12,714 nt of DNA from Dehalococcoidales bacterium (GTDB lineage: Bacteria > Chloroflexota > Dehalococcoidia > Dehalococcoidales > Fen-1064), in NCBI GenBank assembly GCA_028712845.1, contig JAQTPO010000048.1:1-12714 (forward strand), written 5' to 3'. The notes beneath the pieces were generated by a model. That model searched no databases. It saw nothing but the letters and a program-made list of their open reading frames with translations, and was not told the origin of the DNA. This document shows positions 1 through 6,871 of the stretch, one piece after another (position 1 is the stretch's first letter; each line of letters starts with the position of its first letter). A program made the translations under genes and the position numbers.

Positions 1-1
1 C

Positions 2-2305
2 AGCAAAGAGTATCAGACGCAGGATAGCAGCGGTAGTTTCCTGAATAAAATTATCCGTTTCTTTGGCGGCGGCAGGAATGATATGGCGGAAAAAGGTGGT
101 TTGATTTTCCCTGCAGCCGCTCCGGTAACAACGACTGCTACTACCCCAAGTGCTACTGGCGGACTGGCAGAAGTGCAGAGAGTCCGGCAGTTCTTCCCGG
201 AAACATGGCTCTGGTTCGATGTCACCACCGATGCCAGCGGTAAAATCATCAAAAAGGTGACGGTACCGGATTCCATCACTACATGGATGTTACGTGCTGT
301 GGCGGTCTCTAAAGACAAGGGTTTAGGGGTAGCGGAAAACAGCCTCAAGGTCTTCCAGCCTTTCTTCCTGACCATCGACCTGCCGTATTCGGCAATCAGA
401 GGCGAGGAATTCCCGGTACGGGTGGCAGTTTACAACTATCTGGACACGACCCAGAGCGTGCAGGTGGACATCGAAAAAAGCGACTGGTTTGAACTGATTG
501 GCCCGGCAACCGAGACGATTGAGATTGGCGCTAATGACATCGGCAGCGCTGAATTCATGATAAGACCCGCTAAAATAGGTATCAATGAGGTTAAAATTTC
601 AGCGCGCAGTTCCCAGGCGGCGGATGCCGTTATCAAGACAATTATCATCGAGCCTGAGGGTGTTGCGCGGGAGATTGTGGATAATCTGGCGCTTTCCGCT
701 GGTGTCACCAAGACAATCGACACTTCCATTCCTGAGCTTGTGGTCAGTGATTCCGGCAGGGCTTACATTGCGGTTACGTCCAGTTTCTTAACCCAGACCA
801 TCGATGGACTTGATGCTTTGCTACAGATGCCTTTCGGTTGCGGGGAGCAAAATATGATTGTCTTCGCCCCGGATGTTTACATAACTAAATACCTGCGGGA
901 CAGCGGCCAGCTCAAGCCGGAGATTATGGCAAAAGCCGAAAAACTGATGATTACAGGCTACCAGCGGGAGCTGACATATCGCCGCACCGACGGCTCATTC
1001 TCCGCCTTCGGAATGAATGACCAGTCGGGGATCCTCTGGTTGACTGCCTTTGTGCTCAAGTGCTTCTCACAGGCAAAGGATATTATATACATCGATGACA
1101 GTGTTTTAAGTAGCGCAACCGATTGGATTACGTCACACCAAAACAGCGATGGTTCATTTGATGCGGTTGGTTTCGTGCATCATCAGGAAATGCTTGGCGG
1201 GCTGAAGGGCAAGGATGCTCTGACAGCTTATACGACGATTGCCCTGATGGAAGCCGGTGAAAAGACAAGCAGCGGCAAGGCGGTTGCCTATCTGGAAGGG
1301 AAATTGAGTGAAATGACCGACCCGTATGCCGTGGCGATTACTACCTATGCGCTGGAGCTGGCAAAGAGTTCCAAAGCAAACGATGCTTACAATAAGCTGA
1401 TGTCGCTGGCAAAAGAGGACGAGAATGGCCTGTACTGGGGCAGTGACATCGTTGAGCCTGAACCGATAACCAAGGAAGGTCGTATGATGCCCATATTCCG
1501 ACCTGACATTAATCGGAGCGCCGGCATCGAGACTACCGCCTATGCCACAATGGCTCTAGTCAAGCATGGCGATGCCATCAATGCCTCCAGAGCTTCCAAG
1601 TGGCTGGTCTCCAAACGGAACGCCTACGGCGGCTATGGCTCCACACAGGACACGGTGGTCACGCTTCAGGCATTGACAGAATATGCCACTAACGCCCGTT
1701 CCGACGCCGACCTGACGGTGACGCTGAAGGGTGCGGGCATCGATAAACAATTGAAAATCAACCAGACCAACTTCGATGTTTTGCAGATGGTAGAGGTGCC
1801 GGTCAACGCTCAGATTGAAATGACGGTTGCAGGCAAGGGCGACGCCATCGGGCAGGTGGTCAGAAGATTCAATGAACCGGCGGCGGATACCGCGCCGGCG
1901 GCACAAATGCTGAAGATTGACGTGAAGTACGATACCACCGAAGTCGAGGTCAACGATCTGGTAAAAGTATCCGTCAATCTCGCATTCAACCCGCTGCCGG
2001 AACTGAAGATTTCCGAAGCCGGGATGATTGTGCTGGATGTTTCCATACCTACCGGTTTTGAAGCAGTAACGGATTCCATTGTCGCTATCACGCAGAAAAT
2101 GCCGAACATAAAGAGATACGATATTGCCGGACGAAAGGTGATTTTCTACGTGGAGAATATGAAACCCGGCGAGAGCATTACCTTCGATTTTCAGGTCAAG
2201 GCGCTCTATCCGGTGAAAGCCAAAGGTGTTACCTCAACTGCCTATTCCTACTATAAACCTGACATCAAAGGTGAAAGTCTTGGCGAGGCAGTAACGGTAA
2301 AGTAA
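2..2305 (+). CDS. Alpha-2-macroglobulin family protein, thioester type (5' end outside window)
   Basis: Large extracytoplasmic protease-trap protein. The frame is open to the left edge, so the ATG at 83 is internal and the N-terminal MG domains and signal peptide are missing; 767 residues are visible. In order: a Gly/Ala/Thr-rich stretch (visible codons about 9-60) where family members carry the protease bait region; the FPETWLW motif (65-71) and PDSITTW that follow it in animal A2M and complement proteins; the thioester motif GCGEQ (bases 836-850, Cys at codon 280) opening the alpha-helical thioester domain; VHHQEMLGGLKG, closely like complement C3, with the catalytic-type His at 1181-1183, 114 residues after the Cys; and a C-terminal receptor-binding-like beta domain from about codon 636. 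By family knowledge a cleaved bait region would expose the thioester, which then couples covalently to the attacker. No pbpC neighbour is visible on the right. Family certain; target unknown. Confidence 0.95.
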   Translation, partial: SKEYQTQDSSGSFLNKIIRFFGGGRNDMAEKGGLIFPAAAPVTTTATTPSATGGLAEVQRVRQFFPETWLWFDVTTDASGKIIKKVTVPDSITTWMLRAVAVSKDKGLGVAENSLKVFQPFFLTIDLPYSAIRGEEFPVRVAVYNYLDTTQSVQVDIEKSDWFELIGPATETIEIGANDIGSAEFMIRPAKIGINEVKISARSSQAADAVIKTIIIEPEGVAREIVDNLALSAGVTKTIDTSIPELVVSDSGRAYIAVTSSFLTQTIDGLDALLQMPFGCGEQNMIVFAPDVYITKYLRDSGQLKPEIMAKAEKLMITGYQRELTYRRTDGSFSAFGMNDQSGILWLTAFVLKCFSQAKDIIYIDDSVLSSATDWITSHQNSDGSFDAVGFVHHQEMLGGLKGKDALTAYTTIALMEAGEKTSSGKAVAYLEGKLSEMTDPYAVAITTYALELAKSSKANDAYNKLMSLAKEDENGLYWGSDIVEPEPITKEGRMMPIFRPDINRSAGIETTAYATMALVKHGDAINASRASKWLVSKRNAYGGYGSTQDTVVTLQALTEYATNARSDADLTVTLKGAGIDKQLKINQTNFDVLQMVEVPVNAQIEMTVAGKGDAIGQVVRRFNEPAADTAPAAQMLKIDVKYDTTEVEVNDLVKVSVNLAFNPLPELKISEAGMIVLDVSIPTGFEAVTDSIVAITQKMPNIKRYDIAGRKVIFYVENMKPGESITFDFQVKALYPVKAKGVTSTAYSYYKPDIKGESLGEAVTVK

Positions 2306-2390
2306 AAACAACTTAAATATCATGCCTATTGCGAAATTGCGAAGCACCAGAAGTCATTCGAAGAAGGATGCGAAAATCCGTAATTACTTT

Positions 2391-2455
2391 GGATTCCTGC
2401 CTTCGCAGGAATGACACTGCGGCGTCAGATTGCCACGCTTCGCCAGCAGTGGTAA
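2391..2455. repeat. Intergenic palindromic repeat element
   Basis: An 8-bp perfect stem, ATTCCTGC (2393-2400) with GCAGGAAT (2405-2412), closes a CTTC tetraloop and is followed by the tail ATGACAC. A second, decayed unit (GATTGCCACGCTTCGCCAGC, 2428-2447) resembles the GATTGCTTCGCC unit at 9172-9183. The element fills much of the 190-base gap between the macroglobulin and lipoprotein genes. There is no T-run after the stem, so it is more likely a dispersed repeat than an intrinsic terminator, although it could block 3' decay of the upstream mRNA. Confidence 0.6.
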
Positions 2456-2495
2456 TATTTGGTTAATCCTGATAAATGGATAACGAAAAGATATT

Positions 2496-3065
2496 ATGAA
2501 AAAAGAGAAGAAAAGATTAACCATAATCTTTAGTTTATTGGTCATCCTGCTAGTAGCAACCAGTGGCTGTCAACCGACACAGACCATTGAAATTACTACT
2601 ACCACCGGTACACCCCCAACCACCGTCGTATTAGCAGCGGATGATGTCATAATAACTCCAGGCGGTTACGCCTACCGTGCGAACGTACATGAACAGGGTG
2701 TCAATAACCCCTTTATACCAGTTCAAATAGCTGTGGTGTCGCTAATTGGAGATGATGACATCCAGTTGAATTATCGGAAAATAATTGAGACAAAAGCCGG
2801 TGAAACAAGAAATAACATCCTGTGGCTGTATGGTGCGGATATATCTGGAAAACAGGGCATGACGGTGATGTTCACCCCTGAAAATCTACCATCAGGTGTT
2901 GAAGCTGAACAAGCGCAAACTACGGTCAGTCCTATGACCAAGGCAGTGATGAGTATTAACATTTTTCCTCAAGTAAAGCAAGGGGATTACACATTTAATA
3001 TCCGTATCGAAATCGACGGCAAGGACTACGGTCAAGTTCCGTGTACCATAAAAGTAATTGATTAA
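2496..3065 (+). CDS. Small Thr-rich lipoprotein of unknown function
   Basis: A 189-residue exported protein. It has a Lys/Arg-rich n-region (KKEKKR), a hydrophobic core (about 8-22) and a lipobox-like TSGC with the modified Cys at 25. Thr at -3 is less usual than Leu, but the arrangement is otherwise clear. A Thr/Pro-rich linker follows (about 33-45). The remainder is rich in alternating hydrophobic residues, with phrases such as FTPENLPSGVEAE and a closing QGDYTFNIRIEIDGKDYG. These resemble the Ig-like or NEW3-type beta-sandwich domains of archaeal and bacterial surface proteins. That fold assignment is inference. The Shine-Dalgarno is weak (GAAAAG about 6 bases upstream). It follows the macroglobulin gene in the same direction, so a shared envelope role is possible but unproven. 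Confidence 0.83.
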   Translation: MKKEKKRLTIIFSLLVILLVATSGCQPTQTIEITTTTGTPPTTVVLAADDVIITPGGYAYRANVHEQGVNNPFIPVQIAVVSLIGDDDIQLNYRKIIETKAGETRNNILWLYGADISGKQGMTVMFTPENLPSGVEAEQAQTTVSPMTKAVMSINIFPQVKQGDYTFNIRIEIDGKDYGQVPCTIKVID

Positions 3066-3089
3066 TTATTCAAGATTGCGGAATATTCT

Positions 3090-3109
3090 GTTATTTAATA
3101 GAAAATAAC
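3090..3109. terminator. AT-rich stem-loop between convergent genes (possible terminator)
   Basis: GTTATTT (3090-3096) pairs with AAATAAC (3103-3109) around a 6-base loop. It lies 24 bases after the lipoprotein stop and 27 bases beyond the end of the convergent 87-aa gene. The stem is AT-rich and no clear U-tract follows on either strand, so termination activity is uncertain. Confidence 0.3.
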
Positions 3110-3136
3110 TATGATGTGCCTGCTTGTCCAGAAATT

Positions 3137-3400
3137 TTACTTTGGAGCAATCTCCTCTTTACCTATGATATTACCTTGCTCCGGCTCGATTTGGTATCGG
3201 AAGTTACGTTTTTGTTTACTAAAGAGTCCTTTTTTCCATTCGACTGTACCTTCAACTTCCCAAAACTGCTGAGTAGCAGCATTAGATAACCAGGATTTAC
3301 GAAAATAAACATTTTTTAGTTTGTCACCATACTGAGCTTCCATTTGCCTCCTGACAACCCCTTCAGCACCAGAACCGTCAGCTATTTTCTTTTGTATCAT
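3137..3400 (-). CDS. Hypothetical 87-aa cytoplasmic protein
   Basis: I do not recognise this family. It encodes a charged 87-residue protein with no signal peptide, membrane segment or cysteines. The N-terminal part (about 1-30) is probably helical (GVVRRQMEAQYGDKLKNV). The rest alternates aromatic and charged residues (FWEVEGTVEWKKG, RNFRYQIEPE), suggesting a small antiparallel beta sheet. Although short, it is very likely real: GAGGAG lies 6 bases before the ATG, and a TTGACA / CATAAT promoter with 17-base spacing sits just upstream. It converges on the lipoprotein gene and diverges from the HNH gene. With its own promoter and terminal stem-loop it looks like a single-gene unit. Confidence 0.8.
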   Translation of the reverse strand: MIQKKIADGSGAEGVVRRQMEAQYGDKLKNVYFRKSWLSNAATQQFWEVEGTVEWKKGLFSKQKRNFRYQIEPEQGNIIGKEEIAPK

Positions 3401-3435
3401 TTTTATCTCCTCGTCTTCCTCTACATCGTAGTCAT

Positions 3436-3464
3436 ATTATGTTAATGATTTGTAGAAATGTCAA
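3436..3464 (-). promoter_or_regulatory. Sigma70-type promoter of the 87-aa gene
   Basis: Read on the minus strand, TTGACA (3459-3464) and CATAAT (3436-3441) are separated by exactly 17 bases. The -10 box ends 35 bases before the ATG of the 87-aa gene and precedes its GAGGAG ribosome site (3407-3412). Confidence 0.7.
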
Positions 3465-3535
3465 GATGATTGAACACAATAAGTGCCCTTTGGTAAAAGC
3501 CTTCCCTCAACTATGTTACAATTTACCTTAATAAC

Positions 3536-3898
3536 ATGATTGATGACCATCTCAAAGATTCCTACGGTTTCTATAAAGTAATCACCGGTAATGAAGGTTC
3601 CGGCAGATGCTGGTGGTGCGGCGCTGATTTCCCGGATACTCATGCCCGCCGGTATTGTTCACGGAAGTGCCGGGGAAATTACCAGAATAATTTCTACTGG
3701 ACATGGGCATCAAATGCTGCTCTCAGGCGTGACGGCTACCGGTGTCAGGAATGTGGTGTGAGGGGCAAGCGAAGACTGCAGGTGCATCATCTCGTGCCTC
3801 TCAAGGGCTCAAACCGCATCATCAGTGTTCTTAACAAGCCTGAAAACCTCATCGTCCTGTGTAAAAAGTGCCATCGGAAAAGACACCAGACTGTGTAG
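3536..3898 (+). CDS. HNH endonuclease with N-terminal zinc-finger-like module
   Basis: A 120-residue nuclease-type protein. The N-terminal half has four cysteines in a CWWC (25-28) ... YCSRKC (41-45) arrangement, typical of a small zinc-binding module. The C-terminal half is a complete HNH domain: RDGYRCQECG (Cys70, Cys73), the LQVHHLVPL core (His84, His85), Asn104 in KPENLIVLC, and CKKCH (Cys109, Cys112, His113). By family knowledge the His-Asn-His set holds one catalytic metal and the two CxxC pairs hold a structural zinc. There is no Shine-Dalgarno before the ATG. A TACAAT -10-like box at 3517-3522 would start the transcript about 7 bases before it, so near-leaderless translation is possible. 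No methylase, integrase or phage gene is adjacent, so whether it serves defence, homing or repair cannot be told. Confidence 0.9.
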   Translation: MIDDHLKDSYGFYKVITGNEGSGRCWWCGADFPDTHARRYCSRKCRGNYQNNFYWTWASNAALRRDGYRCQECGVRGKRRLQVHHLVPLKGSNRIISVLNKPENLIVLCKKCHRKRHQTV

Positions 3899-3904
3899 GT
3901 TATC

Positions 3905-3924
3905 ATTCCAGTGCAGGCAGGATT
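3905..3924. repeat. Decayed copy of the intergenic palindrome
   Basis: The left arm ATTCCAG (3905-3911) is identical to the left arm of the intact palindrome at 9080. The right arm, GCAGGATT, matches only partly, and TCTA follows as at 9099-9102. It lies just after the HNH stop codon. It is recognised only by comparison with the better copies in this window. Confidence 0.4.
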
Positions 3925-3976
3925 CTATATAAATCATTTCTTCAGATACTGGCTTCCGCTGGTATGGAAAGCGCCC

Positions 3977-4006
3977 TAGACTTCTCTCCCTCTTTCACGT
4001 TAAAAT
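3977..4006 (+). promoter_or_regulatory. Possible selD promoter
   Basis: TAGACT (4 of 6 matches to the -35 consensus) and TAAAAT (5 of 6 to the -10) are 18 bases apart. Initiation would fall about 13 bases before the selD start codon, leaving just the GGGAG ribosome site (4016-4020) in the leader. Confidence 0.35.
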
Positions 4007-4025
4007 GTAGCCATTGGGAGTTGAG

Positions 4026-5072
4026 ATGACCGAGAAAGAATTACGACTCACGGAAACGGTGCGTGGCGCAGGTTGAGCTTGTAAAATTGGGCCAGGGGAC
4101 CTGGCTAAAGCGCTGAAAGACTTACCGTTAATTTCCCACCCTAATCTCGTAATGGGTATCGAGCGGGCGGAGGATGCCGGCGTGTATAAACTTACGGAAA
4201 AACTCGCCATTATCCAGACGCTCGACTTCTTCACGCCTATTGTCGATGATCCTTATGACTTCGGGCAGATTGCGGTGGCAAATTCTTTGAGTGATGTCTA
4301 TGCAAAGGGCGGCAAGCCGCTCACGGCAATGAACATCGTCTGCTTCCCTATCAAGAAGATGGACATTACTATTTTGCGGGAAATTTTGAGGGGTGGACTA
4401 GACAAAATGCGCGAAGCGGGGGTGGTACTCCTGGGAGGGCACAGTGTCGATGACGAGGAATTAAAATACGGATTGTCTGTCACCGGTGCTATTCACCCGA
4501 AAAAAGTGGTGATGAACAACGGGGCAAAACCCGGCGATAAACTGATTTTAACCAAGAAGTTGGGCACAGGCATTATCAGCACGGCTATCAAAGCAGGTGA
4601 TGTCAAAAAAACTACCATCAAGAAAGTCACGCAGTCAATGGCGACTCTAAATAAAATAGCCTCAGAAACAATGATGTCAGTGGGTGTTCATGCCTGTACG
4701 GACATTACCGGTTTCGGTTTGCTGGGACACGCCGCCGAGATGCTGGAAGAGACGAACAATGGGATGGTGATTTATTCATCTGCTATCCCGTTTTTCTCTG
4801 AAGCCAGAACACTCGCCGAAAGCGGCATTTTGCCCGGCGGCTTGCACCGCAATCGTGATTTCTGTAAGAGTACGGTTGAGTTCGGTCAGGATGTGCCGGA
4901 ATATCTGGCAGATATCCTCTTCGACCCGCAGACTTCAGGCGGTTTACTCATTGCCGTGTCAAAAACAAAGGCATCCCGCTTACTTAAAGCAATGCATGAT
5001 GCCGGAGTGTCGGCTGCTGCTATTGTCGGCGAAGTAGTGAGTGAATACAAGGGTAAAATAATTGTAAGGTAG
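4026..5072 (+). CDS. selD: Selenide, water dikinase with selenocysteine at the active site (UGA recoded)
   Basis: Makes selenophosphate from selenide and ATP, the selenium donor for Sec-tRNA synthesis and tRNA selenation. The gene must be read through a TGA at 4074-4076. Starting at the ATG with GGGAG 5 bases upstream, the frame gives LTETVRGAG-U-ACKIGPGDL and runs open to the stop, 348 residues in all, the usual family length. Sec17 and Lys20 fall exactly where E. coli SelD has catalytic Cys17 and Lys20. Further family motifs are DFFTPIVDDPYDFGQIA, the NSLSDVYAKGG segment, GGHSVDDEELKYG, DITGFGLLGHAAEM and the FDPQTSGGLL near the end. Starting at the next ATG (4152) would remove the catalytic loop. 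A hairpin fitting a bacterial SECIS follows the UGA. No selA, selB or selC is in the window. Confidence 0.97.
4077..4111 (+). promoter_or_regulatory. SECIS-like hairpin of selD
   Basis: Directly after the UGA, GCTT (4077-4080) can pair with AAGC (4108-4111). A 6-bp perfect stem, GCCAGG (4091-4096) with CCTGGC (4100-4105), presents a GGA loop (or GGGAC if the last pair opens). The apical loop starts 20 bases after the UGA, within the spacing of known bacterial elements, which present a G-containing loop to SelB. It lies inside the coding frame, as bacterial SECIS elements do. The structure was drawn by eye, not computed. Confidence 0.75.
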
Positions 5073-5093
5073 AATATTCCAGACTCTGATTCC

Positions 5094-5120
5094 CATTAGG
5101 CGGTTTTGTCAGCCTGAATG
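5094..5120 (+). terminator. Stem-loop after selD (possible terminator)
   Basis: CATTAGGC (5094-5101) pairs with GCCT (5112-5115) and AATG (5117-5120), with one bulged G, about 22 bases after the selD stop. No T-run follows, so it may be a weak or factor-dependent terminator, or an mRNA 3'-end stabiliser. Confidence 0.35.
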
Positions 5121-5150
5121 TAATGAAGAATAGCGTTTCTTATAAGTACT

Positions 5151-5210
5151 AGATGCATTCGCTTCCTTCGATTTCACTCAGGACAAGTCGCTCAGCATGA
5201 CATCCTCGGA
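5151..5210. other. Repeat-like intergenic stretch upstream of the MBL gene
   Basis: This stretch holds no gene. Its end ATGACATCC (5197-5205) is shared exactly with the palindrome tail at 9156-9164, suggesting a decayed member of the same intergenic repeat family. I could not find a convincing promoter here. Confidence 0.3.
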
Positions 5211-5242
5211 CAGAAATGAATGACAGTGTTAAGGAAGGACTC

Positions 5243-6148
5243 ATGGCGAAATTAATTCAGGACATTACTACCAATCTCAAAATCATAAGCGCACGTCCTC
5301 CAATCGCCGGGTATGAAGATTTTATTTGCCCCTATTTGTTTATCGGCGAGAAAAAAGCGCTGGTAGATATCGGACCCAAAGCGGCAATTCCCGGTTTACT
5401 GAATGCCCTGTCTCAGGACGGCATCAGTCCGGCTGAAATCGATTACATCATCCTGACTCATATCCATATCGACCATGCGGGCGGCACCGGGATGGCGGTA
5501 AAAGAGATGAAAAACGCCCGCATCCTGATGCACAGTCGCGGGGTTAAACACATGGTTGACCCTGCGGTGCTATGGCAAGCCAGCCAGGATACTCTCGGCG
5601 AGGCGGCACGCAATTACGGTAGCTATAGCCCCGTCCCTGAAGACCGTATTATTGTGGCGGAAGATGGGATGAAGCTAGACCTGGGGAAAGGACTGGTATT
5701 GGAAATTTATCTCACACCCGGTCACGCGTCTCACCATTTTAGTGTTTTTGACAGGAAGGACGGCGTTTTGCTGGCAGGCGATTCGGCGGGGATTTATACC
5801 AACGGCTTTCTCAGATTGACAACTCCACCGCCATTCCGTCTGCAGGAATATCTGGCTTCGCTGGACAGGATGATTGCACTACAACCTGCTAAACTCGGCT
5901 ACGCTCATGCCGGCTGTTATGATAATGCGGTCACAAGGTTGCAGGCAATCAGGACGCAGGCGATTCTCTGGCATGAGATTGCCCAGCAGGGAGCTAAAGA
6001 GGGTAAGACTGCGGATGAGGTAATTCGACTAATCAAGGAGAAAGATAAGACAATCGGTCTTTTCGATAAGCTGGATAAAGATACGTACCGGAGAGAATCT
6101 CTACTGCTTAATGCTACTATTCAGGGCTTGATGACCGCAAAGCCGTAA
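5243..6148 (+). CDS. Metallo-beta-lactamase-fold hydrolase (glyoxalase II-like)
   Basis: A 301-residue cytoplasmic hydrolase of the MBL superfamily. All expected metal ligands are present: HIHIDH (His73, His75, Asp77, His78), a later His in TPGHASHH (His161), Asp180 in LLAGDSAG and His222 in GYAHAGC. The C-terminal 70 residues are helical, as in glyoxalase II-like and flavodiiron-type relatives. I chose the ATG at 5243 because AGGAAGG (5232-5238) lies just before it. An in-frame ATG at 5216 would add nine residues, place that ribosome site inside the coding region, and has no site of its own. It is about 170 bases from selD, with a stem-loop between them, so it is probably transcribed separately. 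The substrate (thioester, lactone or other) cannot be read from the sequence. Confidence 0.93.
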   Translation: MAKLIQDITTNLKIISARPPIAGYEDFICPYLFIGEKKALVDIGPKAAIPGLLNALSQDGISPAEIDYIILTHIHIDHAGGTGMAVKEMKNARILMHSRGVKHMVDPAVLWQASQDTLGEAARNYGSYSPVPEDRIIVAEDGMKLDLGKGLVLEIYLTPGHASHHFSVFDRKDGVLLAGDSAGIYTNGFLRLTTPPPFRLQEYLASLDRMIALQPAKLGYAHAGCYDNAVTRLQAIRTQAILWHEIAQQGAKEGKTADEVIRLIKEKDKTIGLFDKLDKDTYRRESLLLNATIQGLMTAKP

Positions 6149-6223
6149 TAAATAATCTGCATCCTCTGGCATAACGAACTGTGTGGTGTATCTAACGCTT
6201 TGTTATTACGCTCGATAACCATA

Positions 6224-6287
6224 CCGACGAAAGTGTCGGGATACATATGCAGCCGTCTTAACTGGATTCAGGCTTCCGCCAGAATGG
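6224..6287. repeat. Intergenic palindromes between convergent genes
   Basis: Two hairpins lie in the 165-base gap between the convergent MBL and cobO genes. CCGAC (6224-6228) pairs with GTCGG (6235-6239). ATTCAGGC (6266-6273) pairs with GCCAGAAT (6278-6285) at seven of eight positions around a TTCC tetraloop. The second has the same 8-bp stem and 4-base loop geometry, and the same GGATTC entry, as the elements at 2391 and 9080. Either could end transcription from both sides, though no T-run is present. Confidence 0.5.
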
Positions 6288-6313
6288 AGCGAGGTTGGCG
6301 TAGAAATCACTCA

Positions 6314-6862
6314 CTAGCTCTCTATGCCCTCACGTGCAGTAGTGCCTTTCTGGAAGTAGTGTTTGACTTCCACCATTTCTGTTGTCAGGTCGGCGGCTTC
6401 AATCAATTCTTGCGGTGCATATCTACCGGTAAAAATCAGCTCCACGCCATCCGGCTTAGAAGTAATCAATTCCAGCATTTCATCAAGCGTGACCAGATGG
6501 AAGAAGTGAGCGGTGATGATTTCATCGAGGACAATGATGTCATATTTGCGTGAGAGCATGACGGCTCTGGTTTTTGACAGGCCGTCTTTTGCCATCCTTA
6601 CGTCTTCAGCAGCGGGAGTACTTTTAACCTGAGTGAAAGTTTTCTTCCCATGCTGTTCGATGGTGATGTAACCGGGCACCATTTTGGCGGCATCAAGCTC
6701 GCTGTAATGCTGCCCTTTCATAAACTGTCCGATGTATGTCTTCAACCCGCATCCCATTGCGCGGAAAGCCAGTCCGAGGGCGGCGGTGGTTTTGCCCTTG
6801 CCGTTGCCGGTGTAAACCTGAACGTATCCTTTCCCGAGCGGGCTTTTCTTTCTGGCGGTCAT
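6314..6862 (-). CDS. cobO: Cob(I)yrinic acid a,c-diamide adenosyltransferase
   Basis: A 182-residue CobO/CobA/BtuR-family enzyme. It transfers the 5'-deoxyadenosyl group of ATP to the cobalt of reduced corrinoids, in both de novo coenzyme B12 synthesis and salvage of imported corrinoid. The P-loop is GNGKGKTT (19-26), the variant typical of this family, followed by AALGLAFRAMG. YDIIVLDEI (107-115) gives the Walker B-like strand, and FTGRYAP (about 144-150), EMVEVKHYF and the closing AREGIE are family signatures. Length matches the family. AGGA ahead of the ATG overlaps the stop codon of the upstream regulator gene, only 9 bases away, so the two are almost certainly cotranscribed. The divergent ABC importer fits a role in corrinoid salvage. 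Confidence 0.95.
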   Translation of the reverse strand: MTARKKSPLGKGYVQVYTGNGKGKTTAALGLAFRAMGCGLKTYIGQFMKGQHYSELDAAKMVPGYITIEQHGKKTFTQVKSTPAAEDVRMAKDGLSKTRAVMLSRKYDIIVLDEIITAHFFHLVTLDEMLELITSKPDGVELIFTGRYAPQELIEAADLTTEMVEVKHYFQKGTTAREGIES

Positions 6863-6871
6863 AAAAATATC

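Noticed and set aside
4152..4154. Start of selD at this ATG
   Set aside because: It would delete the catalytic Sec/Lys segment, which is in frame upstream through a TGA and matches the family.
5216..5242. Earlier ATG for the metallo-beta-lactamase-fold protein
   Set aside because: It has no ribosome site, while AGGAAGG sits directly before the next in-frame ATG at 5243.
6200..6553. Plus-strand open frame overlapping the end of cobO
   Set aside because: It covers intergenic palindromes and antisense of conserved cobO coding sequence, with no protein features of its own.
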